A stretch of DNA of 64,000 nucleotides, taken from Crocodylus rhombifer. Lineage: Eukaryota > Chordata > Crocodylia > Crocodylidae. Under the pieces are notes generated by a model. The model was not told the DNA's origin. It saw only the letters and a program-made list of their open reading frames with translations, and did no database searches. Shown in pieces: positions 45,899-55,914 of this stretch (position 1 is its first letter; each line of letters begins with the position of its first letter). The position numbers and the translations under genes are program-made. Where the stretch lies: the NCBI GenBank assembly GCA_038503035.1, contig JAVSML010024246.1, forward strand, positions 326,258 to 390,257, written 5' to 3'.

Positions 45899-46238
45899 CA
45901 CCAAAACTCATTAAGCAGCCCTTTAGCTGAAATAATTGCCCACCCCTCAGCTAGACAGTTCTCGGTGGTGGCAAATGACAAAACAAGGAGTAATGGTATC
46001 AAGTTGCAGCAAGGGAAGTTTTTGTTACCCATTAGGAAAAACTGTATCGCTAGGAGAGTAGTAAAGCACTGGAACAGGCTATGGAGAGAGGTTGTGGAAT
46101 CTCCATCATTACAGGTTTTCAAGACCCAGGTAGACAAAGCATTGGCTGGGATGATCTAGTTGGGGCTGGTCCTGCTTTGAGCAGGGATTTGGGCTAAATG
46201 ACCTCCTGAGATCCTTTCCTGCCTTAATTTTCTATGAT

Positions 46239-47098
46239 TCCAGAATCTAAATGTTGACTTGATCTGCCTCATCTGACTATTGGCTACTTAAGTTAAGTTT
46301 ATGAATCTAGCCCCACCAAATTAAATACAATTATTTTTATATCCTTTATTGATGGGGGGGGAAACCCACCAAACCAAAATATCCTCTTGTATAAACAGTA
46401 TTTCTGATGGGGAAAAGAGAGAGAACAAGTCATGTGTGACAGATGTTAATCACACTGCTTTATGCACTACAGGAAAGTGCTCTATTCCAACGCTACTGCA
46501 GTGATGACAGCTGTGTTAGAACCTCCATACACTTCTGCAGAGATACTCACTAGGATGAGTATGGATAAGTATCTTCCTCCTGCCTTTTCATTAGGCAGGA
46601 GGAAGATACTGGAACAACAAGACTTGCTTCTGGGCTGTGCTAAAGTGGCCACCCAGACACCCACAGAGCAGCCTTCCTTAGATGCAGGCTTTTTAAGACC
46701 TTCCTAAAAAATGTTCTGGCCAAGTATCCAATGCCTAGTTCATACGTACATTCCACAGGCTCATAATTCAGTCAAATAAAAAAAATATCACCAACATGAG
46801 GCAAGCTCTCAGCAAGGGTTATTTCTCTGCCGTATTTCAGCTTTCTATTGCCAGCTACTCAGGCTGTATACCTTTCTAAAACAAAGCACAAGCATGCCTT
46901 TAGTAATGGAGAAACTTTCTTTCTTTTCTACTTAAAAATAGGGAACTGTTTCTGCTGGCAATTCCAGCTTCGGAGATAACGAAAGTTTACACTTCCATTT
47001 TTATTCACTTTTATCTCTGAAATGCTTTTACTTTTGTTATCTTAAGGTAGTATAAGAGTGATGTTGTAGCCACGATGGTCCGGAACTTATGTGAGAGG
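46239..47098. other. Unique DNA, nothing recognised
   Basis: No gene is seen. The short mirror CTTCCTCCTGCCT / AGGCAGGAGGAAG at 46573-46607 is a local hairpin. Confidence 0.5.
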
Positions 47099-47258
47099 CA
47101 AGGATTTCTTAGGGTGTTATCTTTTATGGGACCAACTTATGTAGTACAGAGACATGCCTTCTCCTTCAGCCAACTGCTGAGGTTCAGTCAGCTGGTGCCC
47201 TTTCTGAGCATAGTATGTAGTTGGCCTAATAAAAGATATCACTCTAAGAAATCCTTCC
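47099..47258. mobile_element. Foldback element of the 'ATATCTTTTATT' family
   Basis: The left arm AAGGATTTCTTAGGGTGTTA then TCTTTTATGGGACCAACT and the complement of the right arm (AAGGATTTCTTAGAGTGATA then TCTTTTATTAGGCCAACT) form a ~38 bp inverted repeat around ~85 bp. The arms equal the single-arm fragments at 9110 and 17796. The inner part does not preserve a hammerhead-like core. Confidence 0.72.
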
Positions 47259-48594
47259 TTTTTGCTACCTTAACTGATTTTTCCAACAGTATAACACCAA
47301 ATTATATTTATGCTGGTGCTATTCAGCCAACCTTCACATGGACATAAATAGCTGAGCAGGCACATACTTTCCATTTAAGTATATATCTCTTGCCATTTCT
47401 TCCATCAGAAATAATACTTACACTCTTCCCCCATCCCTCCTCCAAAAAAGCTTGATAGTTGGCCCATCCCTATACAGGAATTTCATATAGTGTATAACCT
47501 ATACGAAAATAAAAACTGCACCTGGGCACATCAGCCTGTCGCAGCTGAAAGTATTTTTTTTAAGTGTTGTGGGCAAGAAGCATGATTATCTAGGATTTTA
47601 TTTATTTTATTTATACTGTTTCATAAATTTTAACTATTTTCTCACATTAAATAAGAAAAGTGTGTTGGAAAGACCTGTTTTTTGCCTTCAGACTCAAATT
47701 TCTTTCTTTTTTTTCTTTCTTTACTAAACCAATCTAAATCAAGGAAAAGCACCATTTGGGGCTATGGGACTGAAAAGATGTTCCTGAGCAGAAAGGCAGA
47801 CAAAATAAACTTGGCTTTCCCCCAACTAGCACTAAACTTGACAAATGAAATTTCATTAAAGTGCACAGTGTTTCACAAAACCTCCAGTAAATAACTTTCT
47901 CCCATAGGTCTCTCATATTTTCCAGAGGTTATTTTTAATTTGGATTCCATCCTGGCAGCAAGAAGATTTAAAAAGCAAAACCAGAGCTCAGCAATTGTTT
48001 AGGGGTTAGTTGCTAATTGAGGTTAACTGAATTTTTCTAAAAGGAATGCCCTTATATACATGCCATTCTTTTGTCAGCTCTTTCTCTCTGAAGCTGCCTA
48101 CCTGCATCCTCCAGGGCAACTCCTGATAGTGAGCAGCTGCTGCCCGTGCCAAGTCACTGTAGCTTCTGTCAGTTCAGCATGGCTCCACTCAGTGGATGTG
48201 CCACCAGAGTACAACATGTGCCAGGGGATGGCAGCAGCTGAATGGACCACAGCAGCTTGCTGAAGGAGCAGGCACATCTACACATGCTTTCAAACAGCTG
48301 CTGGGTACTGGCAGGAGCTCTGCTCCATTTGGCAGAGGTGGAGACAGCTAATACTGCAGAAGGACTTTAATTATGAACATACTCAATATTTTGCCAGCAA
48401 AACTTGGTGGTACAGATTAGTTCTTAGACCTGCATAGGGCTGTCATAATCAATAGGCTGAAACCAAAACTGCAGATCCAGACACCACCCTCCTGTGATTT
48501 GGGGATGGTTCCAGATCCAAATTTAGAAGCCAGGACCCTTTCTCTACTGTCCTAACCAAAACCAAGATTCTCACAACCCCAACCTTCGAACAAG
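47259..48594. other. Unique DNA, nothing recognised
   Basis: AT-rich with homopolymer T and A runs. ORFs (47682-47894 plus, 48060-48263 plus) show no domain. GGCACATCTACACATGC at 48270 resembles one end of the GGGTGTGTCTACA MITEs, but no partner end is visible. Confidence 0.45.
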
Positions 48595-49385
48595 TCTGCA
48601 GTTCGGTTTCGATGCTGTTTTGACTCATTTTGAGCTAGAAACAGCAAAATCAAAATGAAATGAAGGGCTTTGAAATGGCCTCAAAATGAAACGAGGGCAG
48701 TCAAAACATTTAAAAAATTTTGAACTGTTTTGAGTTTTGAAGCTCAAGATGGGCTTGCCTGCAGGGAAACAGAAAGTAAGGAGAGGGAGGAGGAAGAGGA
48801 GGCAAGAGTGGGGAAGGACTGCTGTCATACTGACTGTGTAGCTGGCCAGTGACTGTGATCCTTCCCTGAGGTCCCTTCCAATCCCAGTGGTCTGGGAGAG
48901 GAATGGAAAAACAGCATAAAAAGCAGCATTGTTTGAACTGCCTCCTTTCTGCCTTGCGGTCTGACAGTTACTGAGCTGTGTCTTCCAGCAGCTCAGGAGC
49001 ATTAGACAACAAAGGCTGCTACTAGCACTGTTCTGAATGATTTCCTACTTGTTAGCCTAGCCTATCAAGTGGGATTCCAAAATACCTTTTTCTTTCTTCT
49101 AGACCCTTTTATTTTATTATTATATTTATTTATTTATTCTTTTCAATTTTATAATTATAGTGGATATTACATTATAGAATTTCCTTTTTATAGGAAGGGA
49201 GAAACATTTATATTTTATTTCTATACATTTATACCTTGCGGCATAGACTAGAAACCTTATAGAACTTATATAGGAATGCAGATACATTTATATCTTGTGG
49301 CATAAACAACACGCCTTACAGAATTTATACAGGAATTCAGATACATTTATATATTTGTATAAAAGCAAGACACTATGAAACACAC
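48595..49385. repeat. AAATGAAAC-rich repeat and AT-rich tract upstream of the hAT gene
   Basis: 48600-48740 holds alternating CAAAATGAAATGAAGGG / CAAAATGAAACGAGGGC and TTTTGAACTGTTTTGAG phrases, similar in style to 56617-56730. 49090-49380 is very AT-rich, with three imperfect copies of an ATACATTTATA-CTTG(C/T)GGCATA phrase (about 49220, 49280 and 49340). These may be the 5' non-coding part of the hAT transposon that follows, but I cannot place its terminus. Confidence 0.45.
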
Positions 49386-51865
49386 CATGAAGCATAGTGG
49401 AAAGGCAGCTGGCAAGCCTTCAGGGCGGGATGGAAGAAGGGGTAGAAGTAGAGGTGTAATCCGTGCCCCCCCAACTGAGACACAGCCTCTTTCCTACAAC
49501 TAGGAGCGATGAGGCTTCCAGAAGCAGCAAGAAGCGGGGAGCAGTGCCAGTGCCACTGCCTGTGCCTGAGACTGCATCCCCTCCAAGGGCACCAGCCATA
49601 ACTCCGCCCCCCCCAACTATGACAACAAGCAGCAGCACCAGTACCGGTGCCAGCATGACAGTCTCCTCCACCCCCATTTCATTTCCCATGCTGAGCCTTC
49701 CAGTGCCAGAGGAAGAGTAGGAGCTGGATCTGGATCTGAGTGCCATAGCAAGGGAAATTCTGGAGAAGGAGGGAGAATCATCTCAATTTGTGCTCCACAC
49801 CCCTCAAGTTTCCCCTACAGTCAGGTCTCCTTCCCCAGAAGGCACTTCAGAGGAGGCTGAGGTAGAAGTTGCAGAGGTAAGCAGTTTATCTGAGTCAGCT
49901 CCTCCATTGCTGTGTCTGCTGAGGAAGGGGAAATTGCAGCATCCACACATGCACCTGCACCCCAGAAGTGAGTAGTGTGGTCTGAAATCATTTTGAGCTG
50001 GCAGATGATCCCACATATGCTATCTGCCTGCACTGTGAGCCAAAACCAGGCAAGGCAAAGGAACAAAACACATGACTACCACAGGGATCATGCATCTCCA
50101 CAGGCACCACCCCTTGCCCTTGCTCCTCCTCAGCCTGGGACCAGCAGGAGCATGCCTTAAGGCTGCTCTCTCACTCCAAAGCCCCCATTCCCCCAAAGCA
50201 GAAGCAGGCCACCCTGGAACAGTGGGGGAAAGATGGACAGTAAGAAGGGCGCGTTGCAAGGGCAAGCAAGATCACCCAGAGCACTGGGGAGATGCTTGCT
50301 GTGGATGGTCAGCCCTTCTCCTTAGTTGAGCGGCCACAGTTAAGGCAGCTCATGGTGCTCATGGCCCCATCCTACCAAGTGCCTGCATACACCACCTTCA
50401 GCAGGACGGTGAGACATGCAGGGAGTACTCGAGGGAGGAGCTGCATAAGACAGGTCTGTAGATGGCCTTACACTTCACCTCAGACATCTGGAGCAGCTGG
50501 GGTGGAGATCACGCCTACTTCCCCCTCACAGGGCACTGGTGTGATCAGTCAGGTCATTGGTGGCCTCTCCTTGAAGCCAAGGTGATGAATGAGTCCCACA
50601 CGGCAACAGAAACCATGGGGGCCATGAGATCGGGGTGGCTCATTGGGCAGGGTGAGCTCACCCGCGGCGTCATGGTCACTGACAATGGGGCCAATATGGT
50701 CAAGGCGATCCATGATGCCAACTTTGTTGGCATCTGCTGTGTGGCACGCAAGTTACACCTCATTGTCAGGGGAACAGGGCTGGTGGTTATGGAGCCAGCA
50801 CCACCAGCAAGCTCATTTCCAAATGCAGAAAGGTGGCAGGCTACTTCCACTGGAGTATGAAGGGAGCTAAGATGCTGGAAGGCAAATGAGGAGAGCTGAA
50901 CATCCCGCAGCACAAAACCACACTGGTTGCGGAGACTCAGTGGAACTCCTCATACCTGATACTCAAGGCTGGTGAAGCAACAGAAGCTTATCCATGAGAT
51001 AGCCTTGCTTGGGGAGATTGGGATCAGCGGCCCCCTTAACAGAGCTGAGTGGGATACCATCTCCCAGATCTTAGTGGTCCCCAAGGCCTTCCTCGAGGCC
51101 ACCGGGACCCTCAGCACTACTGATGCCCTCATTAGCTAGGTGATCCCCATAGTGAGGGAACTTCAGAGCCAAATGGAGAGCTTCTAGGGGATCAGTATTC
51201 CTGGCTGGTGAAATCGCTGTCACCAGACATCCAAGCACTGGTGGGGTGGCTGAAGGGGGGCATCAGGAAACAGCTTGATCACTTGTGGTCCAGTACGGTC
51301 TACATGCTGGCTGTCATGTGTGACCTGAGGGTGAAGGGCAGCAGATTCAGCAGCCAAACCCTGAATCAGTGGATGGAGGTATTGGTGAAGAGTCAGGAAT
51401 GCAGAATGGTGGAGGTGGGGAGATGTGGAAGAGGGGGATCCACTGTCCCATGCTAGCACACTACCCACCAGCCAGTCTCCTCCTCCACCACAGGTGCTGC
51501 CAGTGTGGGCCAAGGGCATGGCTTTCATGGTGGGGTCCAGAGGCACTAGACTGCACCATCAAGCAGGTAGCACTCAGGCCTTGGTGGCTGCCTATCTTGC
51601 TGTGGACATGGAGTTGCTGCTGTGCGACCCCTTGGCCTACTGGGCAAGCCACAGCCAGATGTGGCCAGATCTGGCCATAGTTGCCCGCAAACACCTGTCC
51701 TGTCCACCAACCAGTGTTCCATGCAAGTGGGTGTTCAGCATTGCTGGGGATGTAGCAACACCCCACCGTACCTGCTTGGATCCTGGTTTGATGGAGCAGC
51801 TGGTGTTCCTCAAGGTGAACCTCTTACTGCTGGGGTTCTCTAAGCTCCAGGTGCAGATGGAGTGA
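49386..51865 (+). pseudogene. Decayed BED-finger hAT transposase
   Basis: The reading frame is broken by many stops and shifts, but the order of a ZBED-like hAT transposase is clear. It has a basic N-terminus from the ATG near 49386, an acidic low-complexity linker (49690-49900), a BED zinc finger at about 49973-50100 (NHFELADDPTYAICLHC, then HLHRHH), MLAVDGQPFSLVE and MAPSYQVPAYTTFSRTV (50292-50415), the catalytic core LHFTSDIWSS...LTGHW, then MNESHTA and VMVTDNGANMVKAIHDANFV (50465-50735), ETQWNSSYLILK (50935), RKQLDHLWSSTVY (51270), and the C-terminal dimerisation domain with DPLAYWASHSQMWPDLA, CPPTSVP then VFSIAGDVATPHRTCLDPGL and VFLKVNLLLLGF, ending at the stop at 51863-51865. The SER usually found in 'SVPSERVFS' reads CKW here. 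The copy is inactive. It is not obviously a domesticated gene. Confidence 0.9.
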
Positions 51866-52290
51866 ATGCTACCCTCCTCACTCCATCCACAGCTATTTCC
51901 TTTTTTCATTTTTTAAAAGCCATTTAATGCTCCACTCTCAGAGCTGGAGGGAGCACTCACGGCATCGCCAGCCAGCAGGGGAAGAACATGTCTCTGCTGA
52001 GCTTCCGTGCCAGGATGAACTTGGAGGTATGTGCTGGGGCTATGGAGAAGGAGGAGGACTCAGGTCCTGGGCATGACCACTAAAACTGCACTCTGCCAGG
52101 GTTGGGGAGGCCTGGTGGGACTGCTGGTGGTGCAGCAGCCCCAGGAAATGCCAGGACCGAGGATGACCCTGGTGAAAGGTGAGTAGGAGGTGTCATAATT
52201 TCTAGCTACCACATGCACGCACACAGTCCTGGCTGGGGAAAGCCCAGACTTGTCATGTGACGCTCCAGGTGGGCTCAGCTTAGCTGCCTT
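51866..52290. other. 3' flank of the hAT pseudogene
   Basis: GC-moderate sequence with no gene. Possibly the 3' non-coding part of the transposon; I could not identify an inverted terminus. Confidence 0.4.
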
Positions 52291-52348
52291 GGATGCCAGC
52301 TTTTGGGTTGAAAAACCCTTTGTCGGGCTGAGGAAGCACCTGCAGTTG
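52291..52348 (-). ncRNA. Eroded hammerhead-like core, copy 1
   Basis: Minus strand: CCCGACAAAGGGTTTTTCAA then CCCAAAAGCTGGC. Read against the hammerhead consensus CUGANGA, stem II, GAAA, the first block is one or two C/T changes plus a CpG-type change from CTGACGA. A stem II of GGGTT/AACCC fills the gap exactly, and AAAA replaces GAAA (again CpG to CpA). Core bases at 52301-52328. Flanks match 57472-57512, so it belongs to a repeat family. A working ribozyme is not expected from this copy. Confidence 0.42.
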
Positions 52349-52362
52349 GTGTGTGTGTGTGT
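52349..52362. repeat. (GT)n microsatellite
   Basis: About seven GT units directly after the hammerhead-like repeat. Confidence 0.85.
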
Positions 52363-52557
52363 GTATGTACGCTGTTCCTGGATGGAAGGAATAGTGAAGA
52401 AGCCAGAGGTTGGCATGCAATGCAGGCAAGAAAGCCAGTCAGTGAAAATGGAAATGGAGGCATCAGGAGGTGAGAGACACGCTGGGGTTGTAGGGGGAAT
52501 GTGGATGTAGCAGCACAGGTGAAAATGCAGAGGTACCTGGGGAATCAGATGTCTGGC
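52363..52557. other. Spacer, nothing recognised
   Basis: Unique sequence between repeats. Confidence 0.5.
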
Positions 52558-53003
52558 AGGTTGTAGTGTGTCAGAATTCTTGTGTCTTTATTGAGTCCAA
52601 GAGTTTCTGTACCTACTACCTAGGAGGCTGATGAAGTGAAGTTCACAGGCCTGGCTCTGAAAAGAGGTTTGTAAATTCCCTTTCAGGATCAGGCCTGAGA
52701 GACTGGAGACAGAGTGTGTTTTTGTGAGAAATGTGCCCCCACAGGTAGTTGTGTTTTCTTGTCTTTGATAGATTCTGGTGTGCTGTTTGTGGGGGTACTG
52801 GAGATAGTTGGTAGGTTTTGTGTTTTGAGCTGTAGGAAGTTGGCTTCTGGTGATGAAGTTAGGTTAGCAAGGTTCCATGCTTGTTTGAATTTACAAACCA
52901 CTTTTCACAGCCAGGCCTATGAACTTCACTTCATCAGCCTCCTAGATACAGAAACTCATGGACTTAATATAGATATTGGATTTATGGCACACTACAACCT
53001 GGT
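52558..53003. mobile_element. Foldback element with ~120 bp inverted arms
   Basis: The left arm (about 52558-52680) and the reverse complement of the right arm (about 52885-53003) match through CAGGTTGTAGTGTG, GAGTCCAAGAGTTTCTGTA / AAGTCCATGAGTTTCTGTA, AGGAGGCTGATGAAGTGAAG and AGAGGTTTGTAAATTC / AGTGGTTTGTAAATTC. The ~200 bp between is T/G-rich. Such paired arms are reminiscent of the terminal repeats of Penelope-like elements; the assignment is a guess. It ends where the CR1 fragment begins. Confidence 0.78.
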
Positions 53004-53004
53004 T

Positions 53005-53345
53005 TGAGTTGATCTACCAGCTATGGCATCACATTGGTGCCTCATGTTCTTTTTATGATCTATCATGACATCCTGGTCTCATTCAGATGTGGTGCTAGTA
53101 AGCATAGTACTGGTGGACCTGTGAGTGTGTTGTGGATTATTTCTCCCCAGATGGAGCACTTTACATTTCTCCGTATTAAATGGCATCAGGTTGAGATCTG
53201 CCCACCTCGTGAGCCTGTCTAGGTCAGCCTGTATTGCAAGCCTGACCTTGAGCATGACTACGCTCCCCCATAGTTTGGTTTCATTAGTGAACTTTGCTAG
53301 TTCACTTTTACTACCCAAATCCAAACCATTGATGAAGCCTGCATG
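53005..53345 (-). mobile_element. CR1 LINE fragment, minus strand
   Basis: The minus strand encodes GLDLGSKSELAKFTNETKLWG, then LQADLDRL-type sequence read as IQADLDRLTRWADLNLM, NTEKCKVLHLGRNNPQHTHR and, further on, a DVMIDHKKNMRHQCDA-like stretch. The catalytic FADD is replaced by FTNE. Only about 340 bp around motif C and the following thumb region remain, truncated at both ends. Confidence 0.92.
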
Positions 53346-54586
53346 TTGTCCAAGCTTGCCAAGTTATCCAAGCTTGCATCTAATTTCCAACATGTGATCT
53401 ACAAAAAATTCTGCTCACCCTCAACCCATCTAGGGCTACCTAAATCTAGAGGTATATTTTTTATTTTTTTGACATTACTAATTTCTAAAGCTTTCCCTTC
53501 TGTGGTGTATATCAGGTGCTTTACTTGCATTTTTCTAATGAAAGCCATTATTTCTCAGTAATAAAATAATACAGGAATACAAGTATATCTTTTGGCAGAA
53601 TTCTTGTGATATTTTGTTGTTAACAGATATTGTAGTATTAATATTTTAGTGAAGATCCCATGTTGCAAAGTACTTGTTGGTTTGTTCAAAAGCAGCCACG
53701 TTGTGATTGGCTTGTAAAATCAAATACAGTATGAATAAAAGCAATCTATATTTAAGTGGCAAGACTGGCTAATATTGTATGTGTGTATTTTGTACAATGT
53801 CATCTTGAAGTTTTTCTTCTTCTTTTCTGAAAAATATGCAAGTATTTTCAAGCACTAAAAAGCCTTATAAGATTGCAGCGTAAGATTAAATTGGAACACA
53901 ACTTAATTCCAGCTTTAAAAAAAGAATAAATGAGCAGTTGAAAACAAAGTTAAATTAATGTATTATTCACCTCTTGGCATCACACAGCATGGAGGGGGGA
54001 GAGCTAATTAAAGTGGAATTAACAATATCAGGAAGGCTATCTGCATTTACTTTATACAGAAAACAGTAGCAGAACACAGGGGTTGTTATTGCTTTTGTAA
54101 CATTATAATTAAGGTCCTAGAAAACAAATATTTCTACTAGGAAATTCAGTACTGGGTTTGTTTGCTTATCTTAATTGAAAATAATGCCTCAGGTAGGAAA
54201 GACAGTTGTTTAGAAATTGGTTGCTCTAGGCATCTCAGAAAAGGTGAACGGACCTAAGTGACTGTTCTTAGTGTGCTAGATCCTGCTCATAGTAAAATCA
54301 AGAAGCAAGATCTCTGGAAATTACAGGGAGAAGCAAAGTACATACCTTGCTTCTTGCATATTCCCTATCACAGATACAACAATCTTCCTACCCTAGTAAA
54401 AGATCAGTAGACTATCTTCCACTTATATCACGGAAGGCTAGAATAGATTTGGTAGAAGCAGGTAGCACACTACTACTGATTTCATTTGTAACATGTGACA
54501 TGCAGGACTTGCTACCTAACAATCCACCCAAGTCAACTAAATTCCTGTCACTAGTTCTAGTGATGTCAGTAGGATGGAAGAATGAT
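53346..54586. other. Unique AT-rich DNA, nothing recognised
   Basis: No gene or transposon end is seen. GCCAAGTTATCCAAGCTTGC-type short duplications occur near 53350-53380. Confidence 0.5.
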
Positions 54587-54588
54587 TA

Positions 54589-55356
54589 CTGTATTTACTG
54601 GAATAGAAGACAACCCTGATTATAAGAGAACTCCCCAGTAATTAGATTCAATTTATGGAAAATTTATAAATTTGTTGTTATTTTTCAGGTATAGAATCTA
54701 ATTGGAGGTTTGCCCTGAATTTGTCCAGATCCCACTCTTACAGCAGGGAAAATAGATCTAAAGGATCAGGTGGTCCTTTGCTCTCTGCTTCCCCCAAAAT
54801 GTTTCCTTCAGTAGCCCCTTCCCCCTCTCCTTACTGTCAGACCTTGCTCTCAAAGAGCACATGGAAGCAAGGAGCAGATTTGAAAACAAAACCCCTGAAA
54901 TTAAACACGGCTGTAGCAGTTTGCATATAGCACCCATAGACCTAATTCATCCAGAATTGATGCATGTTACCTTTTTTTTAAATGGATTCTGGATGAACCG
55001 TATACAGTGCTGTGGTTCAACATGACTTGAAAAAGAGTTGGTGGCTAGGGAGATTACACTTAACAGGCACTACCATATGTCTTATTCAGATGGGTTGCAC
55101 TAACCTATTCTTGTGGTAAGTTCCTATCAGCATATTTGCCCAATATGGGCCATGTGTTTTATAGTCATACTCAGTGTTGGCTGTGTTTAATCAGCTTCAC
55201 AGTTGGTTTCCATTGCTAAGCGCATGCTGCTTTTGGCAGTACTTTAATGAGAGACAATGTATTTAGTGAGATTTCCTTGTATGTGATTATACGCTGAGCG
55301 GCTTTTTCCCCATCCCAATTGGAGGTGGGGAAAAACCTGTATTCAAGTAAATACAG
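54589..55356. mobile_element. TA-flanked DNA transposon remnant, 768 bp
   Basis: The left end CTGTATTTACTGGAATAGAA and the complement of the right end (CTGTATTTACTTGAATACAG) are inverted repeats, each abutting TA (54587-54588 and 55357-55358). The inner GACAACCCTGATTATAAGAG phrase is typical of a MITE-like family common in vertebrates (from memory). A short hairpin (TTTTTCCCCATCC / GGTGGGGAAAAA, 55303-55336) lies just inside the right end. The 69-codon ORF at 54721 has no transposase motif. TA flanks point to TcMar. Confidence 0.68.
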
Positions 55357-55358
55357 TA

Positions 55359-55914
55359 ATTTGGTCTAAATGGTAGGTTGTCTTCCAGGTGTATGAGATG
55401 ACAGGGAAGAAAAATAATATTTAAAAAAGGTTGGATAATAAACAAAAGAGGTTGGAGGTGAAAAAGAATGTTGTTTGAATTCTTCTTGCTGTGGTCTTGT
55501 TCATTCTGGAGCATGTGTTTGCTGAATTGCTAGAGTAAATCTTTACTGTTACCAGGAGCTCTGCTTGATTATGTGGTTGCAGCTGTAATTCAAGTTGCAC
55601 TTAAAAAATTCACAGATGCAAAGGATGACAAATACCATTGTATGGACAGGTGTCTTCCAGACTGAGGTATGAGGGAACAGAAAAGTACTATGTAATGTTG
55701 CCTTGGAGCCTTCCTTTCTCTCCCAGGGAGTGGCAGGGCATTCAGCTCAAATGCATTAATTTAGTCTCAAGAGAAGACCCTCAGGCAGAGACTTGGGGCT
55801 TTCACATTCTGCACCTTTGGGCCAGGTGCAGATGTTATACTTATACTAGTATATGTGATCAGAAACTGGTCAACACCCATAATTGTACAGAAGTTCAGCA
55901 TGGATAGGCTGTTT
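55359..55914. other. Unique DNA, nothing recognised
   Basis: No supported gene. The 89-codon ORF at 55638-55907 has no domain. Confidence 0.5.

Larger units (their letters stand above)
44189..45948. mobile_element. Non-autonomous hAT element, 1,760 bp, nested in CR1
   Basis: The left end CAGGGACAGACAAAATACG and the complement of the right end (GAGGGGTGGGCAATTATTTC) are hAT inverted termini. The element is flanked by a perfect 8 bp duplication, AGCTAGAC (44181-44188 and 45949-45956). CR1 coding sequence resumes exactly after it. Contents: a ~690 bp GC-rich hairpin (44404-45090), a CA/C-rich tract (45090-45260), a TcMar MITE (45389-45710), a pair of TTCC-G-TTCCAAGATGGC / TTCC-G-TCCCAAGATGGT direct repeats (45730 and 45828) and a short hairpin near the 3' end. 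No transposase reading frame is present. The overlapping 90-240 codon ORFs on both strands come from the palindrome. The unmutated duplication suggests it is younger than the flanked CR1 and than the other hAT MITEs here. Confidence 0.92.
40545..46238 (+). mobile_element. CR1 LINE, plus strand, interrupted by an LTR and a hAT element
   Basis: Segments 40545-42024, 43446-44188 and 45949-46238 form one 5'-truncated CR1. In order: endonuclease part (DVIGITETW at about 40605; MGDFNHSDTWWEG at about 40919; FLDLMLTNREELVRN then GSSDHETTEFRI at about 41055-41155), linker (KGFYKYVSNKRK at 41537), RT ([16 protein letters not shown] up to 42024, resuming HNILEVKW after 43450), LGPLLFSIFISYLKDG at about 43620, motif C reading KFEDGTKLG in place of KFADDTKLG at about 43688, the C-terminal [20 protein letters not shown] at about 44101, then VVKHWNRLWREVVESPSL, LAGMI-stop, the 3' UTR and a TTCTATGATTC tail. 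Stops, frameshifts and the altered catalytic motif make it inactive. A stretch near 44085 is deleted. Coding continuity across both insertions shows they landed in an existing CR1. Confidence 0.96.

Noticed and set aside
46561..46607. Local inverted repeat CTTCCTCCTGCCT / AGGCAGGAGGAAG considered as a terminator or miRNA
   Set aside because: Short, purine/pyrimidine-rich and without a tail or family copies. Rho-independent terminators do not apply to a vertebrate genome.
49386..51865. Domesticated ZBED host gene
   Set aside because: Many stops and frameshifts in all frames and loss of a conserved C-terminal triplet indicate a dead transposon copy.
52625..52670. CTGATGA followed by GAAA in the foldback arm, considered as another hammerhead
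   Set aside because: The GTGAA/TTCAC stem does not reach the GAAA. Twelve unpaired bases separate them, so the hammerhead geometry fails.
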